From Methylosinus trichosporium OB3b (lineage in GTDB: Bacteria > Pseudomonadota > Alphaproteobacteria > Rhizobiales > Beijerinckiaceae), in assembly GCF_002752655.1 (NCBI RefSeq), contig NZ_CP023737.1:4444833-4508832 (forward strand): a stretch of 64,000 bases of DNA, read 5' to 3'. The notes beneath the pieces were generated by a model. It searched no databases. It had not been told where the DNA came from and saw only the letters and a program-made list of their open reading frames with translations. Made by a program: the position numbers and the translations under genes. Position 1 is the stretch's first letter. Each line of letters opens with the position of its first letter. Positions 49,892 through 58,090 of the stretch are shown one piece after another.

Positions 49892-51991
49892 GTGACCGCC
49901 GTGAAAGTCCCGTCCTTCGTCTTCTCTTTGGAATTGGAATGGTTTCGCCAAAAAGGGCGGGACGTCGCATTATTATCGGCGCTCGCGCTCGGCAATCCGG
50001 CTCTCGGCGAGGAGGCGACGTCTTCGAAGGAAGCGAGCGCGACTGTCGAGCGCGACGGCGAGACGCAAAAGGCGAAGGCCAAAGAAAAAGAGAAGCACGA
50101 TACGCCGCGTGCGCAGACGCTCGGCAAGGATCAGTCGGGTGTTTTCGTCAATTCATCGACGAGCGACTCCGGCTATTCGCCCGGCTTCGTCATGCGCGGT
50201 TTTCCGAGCAGCCTCGCCCTGTACGACGGCGCATCGCATGGCTTCACCTCCGACGATGTGAATCTGACGACGGTGGACCATGTGGAGTTCTACAAGGGTC
50301 CGAGCGCGATGCTGTTCGGCAAGGCGCTCGGCGGCTACGGCGGCGCCGCGAACTATATTCGCAAGAAGCCGATGGGGGAGGGGTTTGCGCGCGCCACGGC
50401 GACGCTCGGCTCCTTCGCCATGCGACGTCTGACATTCGATATCGACACGAGCTTTTCCGACAATCTGTTGTTCCGCATGACCGGCTTCGCGCAGACACGC
50501 GAGAGCTTCGTCGAATTCGTGCGTTCGCGCGGCTTCAATTTCGCGCCGGCTGCGACGCTCGTGCTCGACAATGGCGATAGATTGACGCTGCGCGGCGAAT
50601 ATCGCGCGAGCCGCGTCGTGTTTCGCGACGGGGTGCCGGCCTCGCCGATCTTTCTGCGGGTTCCGCGCGAGTTCTATGCGGGCGCGCCGGTGAACGAGCA
50701 CGAGTCGCCACACGGCGCCGAGTTCGCTCTGACTTATGAGCACGCCTTCGACGCCGATTGGAAGCTGACCAGCGTCATCGATTACAACCTCGGCGGCAAT
50801 GAATATGGCTGGTTTCTCAATTGGGGCTTCGACGGACGGCGCGCGATCACGCTCGGGCAGCCGGCGCGCTCGAATTTCGCTACGCGCAATTTCGATGCGC
50901 AGCTGCGGCTCGACGGACGTTTCGACACTGGCCCGGTCGCGCATTCGGTCTTCCTCGGGCTCGAGCACTGGGACTATTTTTACGGACACAATGAGACGAT
51001 CGCGCGCGATGCGCTGCAGCCGATCGACATCGGCGCGCCCGCCTATCCGCAGAGCGTCGATTTCAGCAACGCCTATTGGTCCAATGGCGCAGCGCGCGCA
51101 TGGAGCCAGTCGGTCTATGCGCAGGATTTGATCGACCTGTCGCCGCAATGGCGCATCCTCGTCGGAGGACGCTATGATCTGCTCGCGCAGCGCGAGACCG
51201 TGCATGATCCCTTCGGTGTGATGTCGGGCCAGCCGATCCATAATCTCAGCAAGGGAATCACCGGCTATTTCAGTCCGCGCGCCGGCGTGTTGTTTCGTCC
51301 TTACGACGACACGCAAATCTTCGCCGCCTTCGGGCGCTCGCTCATTCCCAATATCTCGGTGCGGCTGAAGAGCGGCGACGCACCGCCGCCGCAGCAGGAT
51401 ACGCAATATGAAATCGGCTTCAAGCGCGAGTTCACGCAATGGAAGACGAGCGTCGAGGTCGGCCTGTTCGACGTGACGCGAGATCATGTCGCCATCACCG
51501 ATCCCGCCAATCCGGGCAGCTTTTATTCTCTCGTCACCGGCCAGCAGCACAGTCACGGCGGCGAGGTCAATGTCTCGGTCGAGCCTCTCCCCGGATTGAA
51601 GGCGTCGGCCGCCGCCACTTTCCTTCACGCGCAGGTGACGAAAGATTCCAACACGCCGTCGCAGCTCGGCAGCGATCTTATCGGCGCGCCGCGCCGTGTC
51701 TATAATTTCGATCTGAGCTACGCTTTCGATACGGGCGATCTGCGCGGGCTCTCGCTCGGCGCGAGCTATTATTATGCGAGCCGCACCGAGGCGACGCAGC
51801 CCAATGTGCGCGGCTTCACGCTGGCGCCGCAGCAAATTCTCGGCGCCTCGGTCGGCTATCGCTTCGACGATCACTGGAGCCTGGATGTGAGCGCGTCCAA
51901 TCTGACGAACCGGCCGAATTTCACCTCGGGCGGAGCGCTCTATTATGGTGAGCCGCGATCGATCTCGGCGACGCTCTCCGCGAAATTCTAG
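49892..51991 (+). CDS. TonB-dependent outer-membrane receptor, probably siderophore type, with shortened plug
   Basis: The beta-barrel portion is typical of siderophore receptors: RRVYNFDLSYAF, LGASVGYRFDDHWSLDVSAS NLTNR, and the final beta-strand with terminal Phe (ATLSAKF). The plug part has SGYSPGFVMRGFPSSLALYD, VDHVEFYKGPSAMLFG and GGAANYIRKKP, but the start of the plug, where a TonB-box and the usual PQSVTVVT-type strand belong, is not recognisable. I chose GTG at 49892 (or 49901), which puts a signal-like hydrophobic stretch DVALLSALALGNPALG at about residues 25-40. The N-terminus is therefore uncertain. It presumably uses the ExbBD-TonB complex. Confidence 0.82.
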   Translation: MTAVKVPSFVFSLELEWFRQKGRDVALLSALALGNPALGEEATSSKEASATVERDGETQKAKAKEKEKHDTPRAQTLGKDQSGVFVNSSTSDSGYSPGFVMRGFPSSLALYDGASHGFTSDDVNLTTVDHVEFYKGPSAMLFGKALGGYGGAANYIRKKPMGEGFARATATLGSFAMRRLTFDIDTSFSDNLLFRMTGFAQTRESFVEFVRSRGFNFAPAATLVLDNGDRLTLRGEYRASRVVFRDGVPASPIFLRVPREFYAGAPVNEHESPHGAEFALTYEHAFDADWKLTSVIDYNLGGNEYGWFLNWGFDGRRAITLGQPARSNFATRNFDAQLRLDGRFDTGPVAHSVFLGLEHWDYFYGHNETIARDALQPIDIGAPAYPQSVDFSNAYWSNGAARAWSQSVYAQDLIDLSPQWRILVGGRYDLLAQRETVHDPFGVMSGQPIHNLSKGITGYFSPRAGVLFRPYDDTQIFAAFGRSLIPNISVRLKSGDAPPPQQDTQYEIGFKREFTQWKTSVEVGLFDVTRDHVAITDPANPGSFYSLVTGQQHSHGGEVNVSVEPLPGLKASAAATFLHAQVTKDSNTPSQLGSDLIGAPRRVYNFDLSYAFDTGDLRGLSLGASYYYASRTEATQPNVRGFTLAPQQILGASVGYRFDDHWSLDVSASNLTNRPNFTSGGALYYGEPRSISATLSAKF

Positions 51992-52064
51992 CGGCCGGCG
52001 CCATGAAATTCGGCGCCTCGGAAGTGCGAGCCTTCTGACTCGCTCTTCAAGAGGGCGCTCCTCG

Positions 52065-53471
52065 TCACCCGCCGAGCGTCGCGCCGATCAGCACGAGGCA
52101 GGGACCGATGAGCGTCTCTTGCGCCGTCTTCTCGGGAAGACCTGCGATGGTCGCGGCGATGACGCGCTGCTGCGGCGTGCTCGCGCGCTCGATCAGAACG
52201 GCCGGGGTCGCCGGATCGAGGCCTTCGGCGACGAGGCGCCGCGACAATTCCGGCAATGTGCGATTGCCCATATAGACAGCCGTTGTCGCGCGCGCGTCGG
52301 CGAGGGCGCGCCAATCGAGATCCTCGGGAAATTTGCCGTCGCTCGTATGCGCCGTCACGAATTGCACGCGGCGCGCAGTGTCGCGATTGGTGAGCGAGAC
52401 GCCGAGCGCGGCGGCGGCGGCCAGCGCCGCGGTGACGCCCGGCACCACCTCGACCTCGAGCCCCGCCTCGCGGATGGCGCGGATTTCTTCATTGGCGCGG
52501 CCGAAAATGCTTGGATCGCCGCCCTTGAGGCGCACGACATTCCTGCCCTCCTTGCCGAGCGCGACGAGAAGGGCGGTGATCTCGCTCTGCGCGACCGAGG
52601 GCGCATAGCCGCGCTTGCCGACATTGACGCGCGTCGCCTCGCGGCGTGCGAGATCGATCACCGCGGCGGGCACGAGATCGTCGAACAACACCACATCGGC
52701 GCTCGTCAGCGCGCGCAGGCCTTTGAGCGTCAGCAACTCGGGATCGCCGGGCCCGGCGCCGACCAGAGTCACGCGGCCGCGCGTCGGCGCCTCGGCGGCG
52801 CGGCGCGCTTCGTCGAGCAGCGCGTCGCGGACATGATCGTCGGGCGCCTGCTCGACGCGGGCGAAGGCTTCGCGAGTGAAGCGGCGCCAGAAGTCGCGGC
52901 GCGCGAGAAAGTCGAGGCCGGAGGCGAGCACTTGCGGACGCCAGTCGCGCGCGGCGCTCGCCCAGGCCGAGAAGCTCGCCGGTATCAGCGTCTCGAGACG
53001 CGCGCGCAGCGCCTGCGCGAAGGCCGGCGCCGCTCCGCCGGTGGAGACGCCGATGACCAGCGGCGAGCGATTGACGATGGCGCCGATGGAGAAATCGCTG
53101 AGCGCCGGCCGATCGACGATGTTGAGCGGCACGCCGCGCGCCTTGGCCGCATCGCGAAACAGCTTCGCTTCGCTTTCATCCTCGATCGCGGCGAGCGCCA
53201 GCGCGGCTCCGTCGAGATCTTCCGCTCGCCATTCGCGCTCGACGAGGGTCATGCGCGCGCGGGCGGCGGCGACGGCTTGCAGCTGCTGCGAAGGGGAGGG
53301 CGCGAGGACATGGACGATCGCGCCGGCCGCCGCAGCGAGATCGGCTTTCCACGCCGCCGCCTCGGAGCCGCCGACGACGATCACGCGGCGTCCGTCGAGC
53401 GCATAGAACACCGGCAGCGTCGCGAGATCGCGCATCAGCTCGGGCGGAACCTCGTCAGGCTTTCGCGTCAC
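52065..53471 (-). CDS. cysG: Siroheme synthase CysG (trifunctional)
   Basis: CysG makes siroheme from uroporphyrinogen III for sulfite and nitrite reductases. The N-terminal dehydrogenase/ferrochelatase part (about 1-215) has LPVFYALDGRRVIVVGGSEA and FSIGAIVNRSPLVIGVSTGGAAP. The C-terminal methyltransferase part (about 225-465) has GRVTLVGAGPGDPELLTLKG, VGKRGYAPSVAQSEITALLV and GNRTLPELSRRL. Length 468 aa is standard for the fusion. It stands alone, with no cys or nir genes near. Confidence 0.95.
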   Translation of the reverse strand: MTRKPDEVPPELMRDLATLPVFYALDGRRVIVVGGSEAAAWKADLAAAAGAIVHVLAPSPSQQLQAVAAARARMTLVEREWRAEDLDGAALALAAIEDESEAKLFRDAAKARGVPLNIVDRPALSDFSIGAIVNRSPLVIGVSTGGAAPAFAQALRARLETLIPASFSAWASAARDWRPQVLASGLDFLARRDFWRRFTREAFARVEQAPDDHVRDALLDEARRAAEAPTRGRVTLVGAGPGDPELLTLKGLRALTSADVVLFDDLVPAAVIDLARREATRVNVGKRGYAPSVAQSEITALLVALGKEGRNVVRLKGGDPSIFGRANEEIRAIREAGLEVEVVPGVTAALAAAAALGVSLTNRDTARRVQFVTAHTSDGKFPEDLDWRALADARATTAVYMGNRTLPELSRRLVAEGLDPATPAVLIERASTPQQRVIAATIAGLPEKTAQETLIGPCLVLIGATLGG

Positions 53472-53534
53472 TCGGACCTCCGGGTCGGATCGGTTGCGGT
53501 CCGCGTCTCTAGCACGAAAAGCGGCGTTGCAAGA

Positions 53535-54221
53535 TCAGCTGCGCAGCCGCGCCGCGGCCCGTTGCGCCGCCTCCTCGCGCGCTTGTTGGAGCGCCTGCGT
53601 CGCCTCTCGGGCGCGCTCGACGATTTCCGGCGCGGCCCGCGTCGGCGAGCCGCAATCGAAGGGCGGAGCCGGATCATATTCCATCATCAATTGGGCGAGC
53701 TTCGCTGCCTCCTCGCCGAACAGCAGCGCCGCTAGAGTGAGCGCGAAGTCGATGCCGGAGGTCACGCCTGCGCCGGTGACGCGATTGCGGTCGACAACGA
53801 CGCGCTCGGCGATTGGCTCGGCGCCGAAATGCGCAAGCTGGCGAAGCGGCAGCCAATGCGAAGTGGCGCGATAGCCGGTGAGCAGTCCCGCCGCGGCGAG
53901 CAGCAGCGAGCCGGTGCAGACCGAGGTGACGTAACGGGCGGATGCGCCCTGACGGCGCAGAAAGTCGAGCGTTTCCGCGTCATCCATCAAAGGGAGCTGG
54001 CCGGCGCCGCCGGGAACGAACAGAATATCCGCCTGCGGGCAATCAGCAAAGGCGACGGTGGGCGCGATACGCAGGCCATTCACATCGGCGACCGCACCCT
54101 CGTTCTTCCAGGCGAGATGAATTTGGAGCCGATCCGAGAATCGCGCGAATACATCGAAGGGTCCGGCGAGATCGAGCTGTTGAAATCGTGGAAAGAGCAG
54201 CATCACCATCTGCAGCGTCAT
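53535..54221 (-). CDS. DJ-1/PfpI-family protein (isonitrile-hydratase-like)
   Basis: The 228-residue protein is in the DJ-1/PfpI superfamily; it resembles isonitrile hydratase and related AraC-type N-terminal domains. The nucleophile Cys is in SVCTGSLLLAAAGLL, with conserved Glu context QQLDLAGPFDVFARF at the N-terminus and ATSHWLPL beyond. The C-terminal tail (after about 190) is an Ala/Arg/Glu coiled segment not found in small members. Substrate unknown. GGAGAAACC precedes the ATG at 54221, which decides the start. Confidence 0.85.
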   Translation of the reverse strand: MTLQMVMLLFPRFQQLDLAGPFDVFARFSDRLQIHLAWKNEGAVADVNGLRIAPTVAFADCPQADILFVPGGAGQLPLMDDAETLDFLRRQGASARYVTSVCTGSLLLAAAGLLTGYRATSHWLPLRQLAHFGAEPIAERVVVDRNRVTGAGVTSGIDFALTLAALLFGEEAAKLAQLMMEYDPAPPFDCGSPTRAAPEIVERAREATQALQQAREEAAQRAAARLRS

Positions 54222-54274
54222 AGGTTTCTCCTCGATCAGCAGCAGCTCTCCGGGAATAACTGATGCAAAACGAA

Positions 54275-54299
54275 GAAAGCGGCCCGTGGGGCCGCTTTC
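54275..54299 (-). terminator. Terminator of the cytochrome c gene
   Basis: On the minus strand, GAAAGCGGCC and GGCCGCTTTC arms enclose a five-base loop and are followed by TTCGTTTT. It lies 25 bases after the cytochrome c stop. Confidence 0.85.
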
Positions 54300-54324
54300 G
54301 CAAGATCGTGCGCGCTGCCGCCGC

Positions 54325-54723
54325 TTACTTCTTCTTGCCGTCCGCGCCGAACTGGCTGAGATAGGCCCACACATTGGCCTGGTCGTTCTCGGAGGAAAGA
54401 CCCGGGAAGATCATCTTCGTGCCCGGGACCTTGGCCTTCGGGTTCTTGATGAACTCCTTGAACTGCGCCTCGTCCCAGGTGATGCCGAGCGCCTTGAACG
54501 GCTCCGAATAGTTGTAGCCTTCGGCCGAGGCGGACTTGCGGCCGTCGATGCCGTTGAGCTCGGGAGCGACCGCGTTCTTGGCGGTTTCGCCGACCTGATG
54601 GCAGGCCTTGCACTTGTTGAACACCTTCTCGCCCGCCGCGGGATCGCCGGCGGCGACAGCCTGACCGGCAGTGACGGCGAAAGCGACGCTCGCAGCGAGC
54701 GTCAGCATGGAAATCGATTTCAT
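54325..54723 (-). CDS. Class I c-type cytochrome
   Basis: A 132-residue periplasmic electron carrier. A signal peptide covers residues 1-25 (ending AVA-A), the haem site is CKACH at 38-42, and the likely axial Met is in GTKMIFPGL. The mature region resembles cytochrome c2/c550 in size and in ELNGIDGRKSAS. It may feed electrons from dehydrogenases to the oxidase; partner genes are not here. Its own hairpin terminator follows and the promoter region contains TTGTCT and TATAGT about 16 bases apart near 54830-54860. Confidence 0.94.
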   Translation of the reverse strand: MKSISMLTLAASVAFAVTAGQAVAAGDPAAGEKVFNKCKACHQVGETAKNAVAPELNGIDGRKSASAEGYNYSEPFKALGITWDEAQFKEFIKNPKAKVPGTKMIFPGLSSENDQANVWAYLSQFGADGKKK

Positions 54724-54885
54724 CCTCGTCCCTTTCCTCGAAGCGTCGTTCCCTCCGGATCGACTCTCTTGTTTCCCGGCCGTGGCCGCGCCACGCGCCG
54801 ATCTTTCATCCCGCGGCGGGGAAACTATATCGGAGCGCTTTTTCAGACAATATGCTCCGCAGTCTGAACGAGCGCTGAAAGCGCC

Positions 54886-55503
54886 TCATCCGACGCGTCG
54901 CAATGTCAGATTGACACGGCCTCCCTGCGCCAGCAGAGGCGAGACGAGGCGCGGGGCGATCTCGGGCAGGATCTTGTCGACGCCGTGGAAGCGCAGCCGG
55001 CCCGGGCCGCCGAGCGTCAGCGCATCGCCCGATGAGAGCGCGAAGGCGCGCGAGGGATCGCCGCGTTTGGCGCCGCCGAGACGAAAGCGGCAGTCGGCGC
55101 CGAGCGAGATCGACAGAATCGGCGCGTCGAGGGCGGCCTCGTCGCGGTCCTGATGCAGGCCCATGCGCGCCGCGCTGTCATAGACATTGACGAGGCAGGC
55201 CTGCGGCGGATGCGGATAATCGGCGAGCGCCTCCCAGGCCGCGAGCAGCGCCTGCGGGATCGCCGGCCAGGGCTCGCGTGTCTGCGGATGCCGCGACTGA
55301 TAGCGATAGCCGGCCTTGTCGCTCACCCAGCCGAGCGGCCCGCAATTGGTCATGCGGACGGAGAACGGCTTGCCGCTGCGCGGCATGGTCGGCAGATAGA
55401 GCGGCGCCGCCGCGATCACCGCCTCGATGTCGCGCAGCAGGGCGATCTGGGCGCTCTCGTCGAGATAGGATCGGTAGAGATGGACGCCGGCTTCGATCTC
55501 CAT
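54886..55503 (-). CDS. alkB: AlkB alpha-ketoglutarate-dependent DNA/RNA demethylase
   Basis: AlkB reverses 1-methyladenine and 3-methylcytosine damage with Fe(II) and 2-oxoglutarate. The 205-residue product (ATG at 55503; ATG at 55518 adds five residues) has the HxD pair in LHQDRDE, the distal His in RFHGVDKIL and the 2-oxoglutarate Arg pair near RVNLTLRRV. The substrate-binding lid TNCGPLGWVSDKAGYRY is typical. It ends four bases before gpmA begins its downstream side, on the same strand, so they may be co-transcribed. Confidence 0.95.
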   Translation of the reverse strand: MEIEAGVHLYRSYLDESAQIALLRDIEAVIAAAPLYLPTMPRSGKPFSVRMTNCGPLGWVSDKAGYRYQSRHPQTREPWPAIPQALLAAWEALADYPHPPQACLVNVYDSAARMGLHQDRDEAALDAPILSISLGADCRFRLGGAKRGDPSRAFALSSGDALTLGGPGRLRFHGVDKILPEIAPRLVSPLLAQGGRVNLTLRRVG

Positions 55504-55522
55504 TCGCGGTCCCGTCACGGGC

Positions 55523-56143
55523 TCAGCGGCTCAGCACATCCTTGACCGCGACGGTCGAGTCGGAGTTGAGCCGGTAGATGATCGGCACGCCGGTGGTCAT
55601 CTCGAGAGATGTCACCGAATCGGGCGTCAGCCGGTCGAGCACCATGGCGAGCGCGCGCAGCGAATTGCCATGCGCGGCGACCAGCACGCGTTCGCCGCGC
55701 ATCGCGCGCGGCAGAATCTCTTGGCAGTAGAATGGCAGCACGCGCGCCACCGTGTCCTTGAGGCTCTCGCCGCCGGGCGGCGCCACATCATAGGAGCGCC
55801 GCCACAGCCGCACCTGCTCGTCGCCCCATTGCGCGCGCGCCTCGTCCTTGTTGAGCCCGGAGAGGTCGCCGTAATGGCGCTCGTTCAGCGCGCGGCTGCG
55901 AATGATCGGCACGTCCTTCTGGCCGAGTTCCTGAAACACGAGGTCGAGCGTGCGCTGGGCGCGCAGCAGCAGCGAGGTGAAGCCGATGTTGAAGCGCAGG
56001 TCGAGTCGTTTCAACTCGCAGCCGGCGTGACGCGCCTCCTCCACGCCCTTGACGGTGAGGTCCGGATTCTTCCATCCGGTGAACAGGTTTTTCGCGTTCC
56101 ATTCGCTCTCGCCGTGGCGAAGGAGGACGAGAATTCGGTCCAT
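55523..56143 (-). CDS. gpmA: 2,3-bisphosphoglycerate-dependent phosphoglycerate mutase
   Basis: It interconverts 3- and 2-phosphoglycerate in glycolysis. The catalytic His is in [38 protein letters not shown] and [19 protein letters not shown] are the other active-site blocks. The 206-aa length matches the short alphaproteobacterial form. It lies downstream of dapB with a family 1 repeat in the 78-base gap, a common neighbourhood in this group. Confidence 0.97.
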   Translation of the reverse strand: MDRILVLLRHGESEWNAKNLFTGWKNPDLTVKGVEEARHAGCELKRLDLRFNIGFTSLLLRAQRTLDLVFQELGQKDVPIIRSRALNERHYGDLSGLNKDEARAQWGDEQVRLWRRSYDVAPPGGESLKDTVARVLPFYCQEILPRAMRGERVLVAAHGNSLRALAMVLDRLTPDSVTSLEMTTGVPIIYRLNSDSTVAVKDVLSR

Positions 56144-56163
56144 GGGGGCTTTGTCCCTGCTGC

Positions 56164-56228
56164 CTAGAGCGCTTTCCCGCTCGAGCCGAAAAGCGGATCG
56201 GAAGTCGCTCCAAACGAAAAACTAGAGC
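56164..56228. repeat. Dispersed palindromic repeat, family 1 (copy 6, degenerate)
   Basis: CTAGAGCGCTTTCCCGCTCG, then AAGCGGATCGGAAGTCGCTC and a second CTAGAGCGCTTC. The CTA at 56222-56224 is the complement of the TAG stop of dapB, so the repeat overlaps the end of that gene. Confidence 0.8.
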
Positions 56229-57040
56229 GCTTCGCCGAGGCCGAGCACGTCGGCCATCGAATAGAGGCCGGCGGCGCGGCCTCGGGTCCAGAGCGCGGCG
56301 GCGACGGCGCCGCGCGCGAAAATGCCGCGATCCTCGGCCCGATGCGCCAGCTCGATACGTTCGCCGGCGCCGGCGAAGATCACCATATGATCGCCGACGA
56401 CCGTGCCGCCCCGGAGCGCGGCGAAGCCGATATCGCCGGCCTGTCTCGGACCGGTGACGCCGTCGCGGGCCCGCGCGCTGCGCTCGGACAGGTCGACTCC
56501 GCGCCCATGCGCGACCGCCTCGCCCAGAAGCAGGGCCGTGCCCGAGGGCGCGTCGACCTTCATCTTGTGATGCATCTCGACGATTTCCGCATCCCAGGCC
56601 GGGCCGAGCGCCTTGGCGGCGCGCTCGACGAGAACGGCGAGAAGATTGACGCCGAGGCTCATATTGCCGGAACGCACCACCACATTGCGCTCGGCCGCCG
56701 CCGCTATGGCCGCGAGGTCCCCGCCCGTGAGGCCGGTGGTGCCGATGACATGGGCGACGCCCGCCTGCGCCGTCTGCGCCGCGAGCGCGACCGTCGCCGC
56801 CGGGCTCGAGAAATCGATGAGCGCGTCGGCCTGCGAGAGAACGGCGCCGGCGTCGGCGCTGAGGGCCACCCCATTGGCGGGGCGCCCGATCAGCAGGCCG
56901 GCGTCCTCGCCGATATGGGGCGAGCCGGAATATTCGAGAGCGCCCGTCAGAGTGACGCCGAGCGAATCGCCGATGGCGGCGATCAGCATTCGGCCCATGC
57001 GGCCGGCGGCGCCGGCGACGACCAGCCGCATCTCGCTCAT
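56222..57040 (-). CDS. dapB: 4-hydroxy-tetrahydrodipicolinate reductase
   Basis: DapB makes tetrahydrodipicolinate in the lysine/diaminopimelate pathway. The nucleotide-binding loop is [13 protein letters not shown] at residues 8-20; further motifs are [19 protein letters not shown] and the catalytic region [20 protein letters not shown]. The 272-aa length is standard. Its TAG stop codon is provided by an overlapping palindromic repeat. Confidence 0.97.
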   Translation of the reverse strand: MSEMRLVVAGAAGRMGRMLIAAIGDSLGVTLTGALEYSGSPHIGEDAGLLIGRPANGVALSADAGAVLSQADALIDFSSPAATVALAAQTAQAGVAHVIGTTGLTGGDLAAIAAAAERNVVVRSGNMSLGVNLLAVLVERAAKALGPAWDAEIVEMHHKMKVDAPSGTALLLGEAVAHGRGVDLSERSARARDGVTGPRQAGDIGFAALRGGTVVGDHMVIFAGAGERIELAHRAEDRGIFARGAVAAALWTRGRAAGLYSMADVLGLGEAL

Positions 57041-57219
57041 GATCCTGCTCCTGCGGAGGTTCCGACGACGTCGCCGGCGCCGCCCCTAAGGGCGATCCGG
57101 CAGCGTTCTATACAGCCCCCGCCCGCCGATGAGAAGCCTACCGGGACGGATAGGACGACGACTCCGGGAATCCCCTGGCCGTTCGGTAAACAAAGATCGG
57201 CCGCGATGCGAAAGCGGGG

Positions 57220-57762
57220 TCACTTGGCCTTGGGGCGGAACGCCGCGACCCGAGCCGGGTCCGTTTCTATATAGGCCGCGCCGATGAGATCGAGACAATA
57301 GGGCACGGCGGGCATCACCGCGTCGAGGCAGAGCTCGATCGCCGCCGGCTTGCCGGGTAGGTTGATGACGAGGCACTTGCCCCTGTGGGCGGCGACCTGC
57401 CGAGAGAGGATCGCCGTCGGCGTCTGCGTCAGCGAGACCTTGCGCATCAGCTCGCCGAAGCCGGGCAATTCGCGCGGCGCCGCGGCGAGCGTCGCCTCGG
57501 GCGTCAGATCGCGCGGCGCGGGACCGGTGCCGCCGGTGGTGACGATGAGATCGCAGCCGATGTTGTCGGAAAGGTCGATCAGCGTGTCGCGCACGCTCTC
57601 GAACCCGTCCGGAATGATCCGCCGCACGATGCGGAAGGGGCTCGTCAGCGCCTTTTGCAGATAGGCGGCGATGGCGGGGCCGCTCTCGTCTTCATATATG
57701 CCGGCGCTGGCGCGGTCGGAGGCGGTGACGACGCCGATGACGGCTTCTCTCTTCTCATTCAT
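57220..57762 (-). CDS. mog: Molybdopterin adenylyltransferase (MogA)
   Basis: Mog adenylates molybdopterin before molybdenum insertion. The 180-residue protein has the MoCF signature VTTGGTGPAPRDLTPEATL and the C-terminal NLPGKPAAIELCL. The start is ATG at 57762 (MNEKREAVIGVVTASDRASA); a TTG four codons earlier is less likely. It is single, with no other moa/moe gene nearby. A family 1 repeat lies just upstream. Confidence 0.95.
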   Translation of the reverse strand: MNEKREAVIGVVTASDRASAGIYEDESGPAIAAYLQKALTSPFRIVRRIIPDGFESVRDTLIDLSDNIGCDLIVTTGGTGPAPRDLTPEATLAAAPRELPGFGELMRKVSLTQTPTAILSRQVAAHRGKCLVINLPGKPAAIELCLDAVMPAVPYCLDLIGAAYIETDPARVAAFRPKAK

Positions 57763-57773
57763 GGGCCGCCACA

Positions 57774-57850
57774 ATAGAGCGCTTCCCGAGCGAACGGAAT
57801 TGTTCGATCGATCAGAATTCGCTCGGACGAAAGAATTTTTAGCGCTCTAG
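57774..57850. repeat. Dispersed palindromic repeat, family 1 (copy 7)
   Basis: TAGAGCGCTTCCCGAGCGAA, then GGAATTGTTCGATCGATCAG and AATTCGCTCGG, followed by a part unit ending TTTAGCGCTCTAG. It lies between the mog start and the hybrid kinase region. Confidence 0.88.
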
Positions 57851-58090
57851 CCGCTCTCGCGCGGCGGACAACGAGGAAAGCGCCCGCGACGCGGCGCCGC
57901 TGCGGCGATTGGTCCGAGCGGAGCGCGGGTCGGCTCTGCTAATGCGACGGGATATCGCGAGACAGCGCCGGGGGGCGCCTGGCGCGGGATCGGCGACGCG
58001 CGCCGGCCCGCCGCGCTCGGTCGGATGAGTTGCGGGATGTTGCCTCTCGTCGGCTCCCCGCAATTTCTCCGTCTGGGAGGAGATCTCGAC

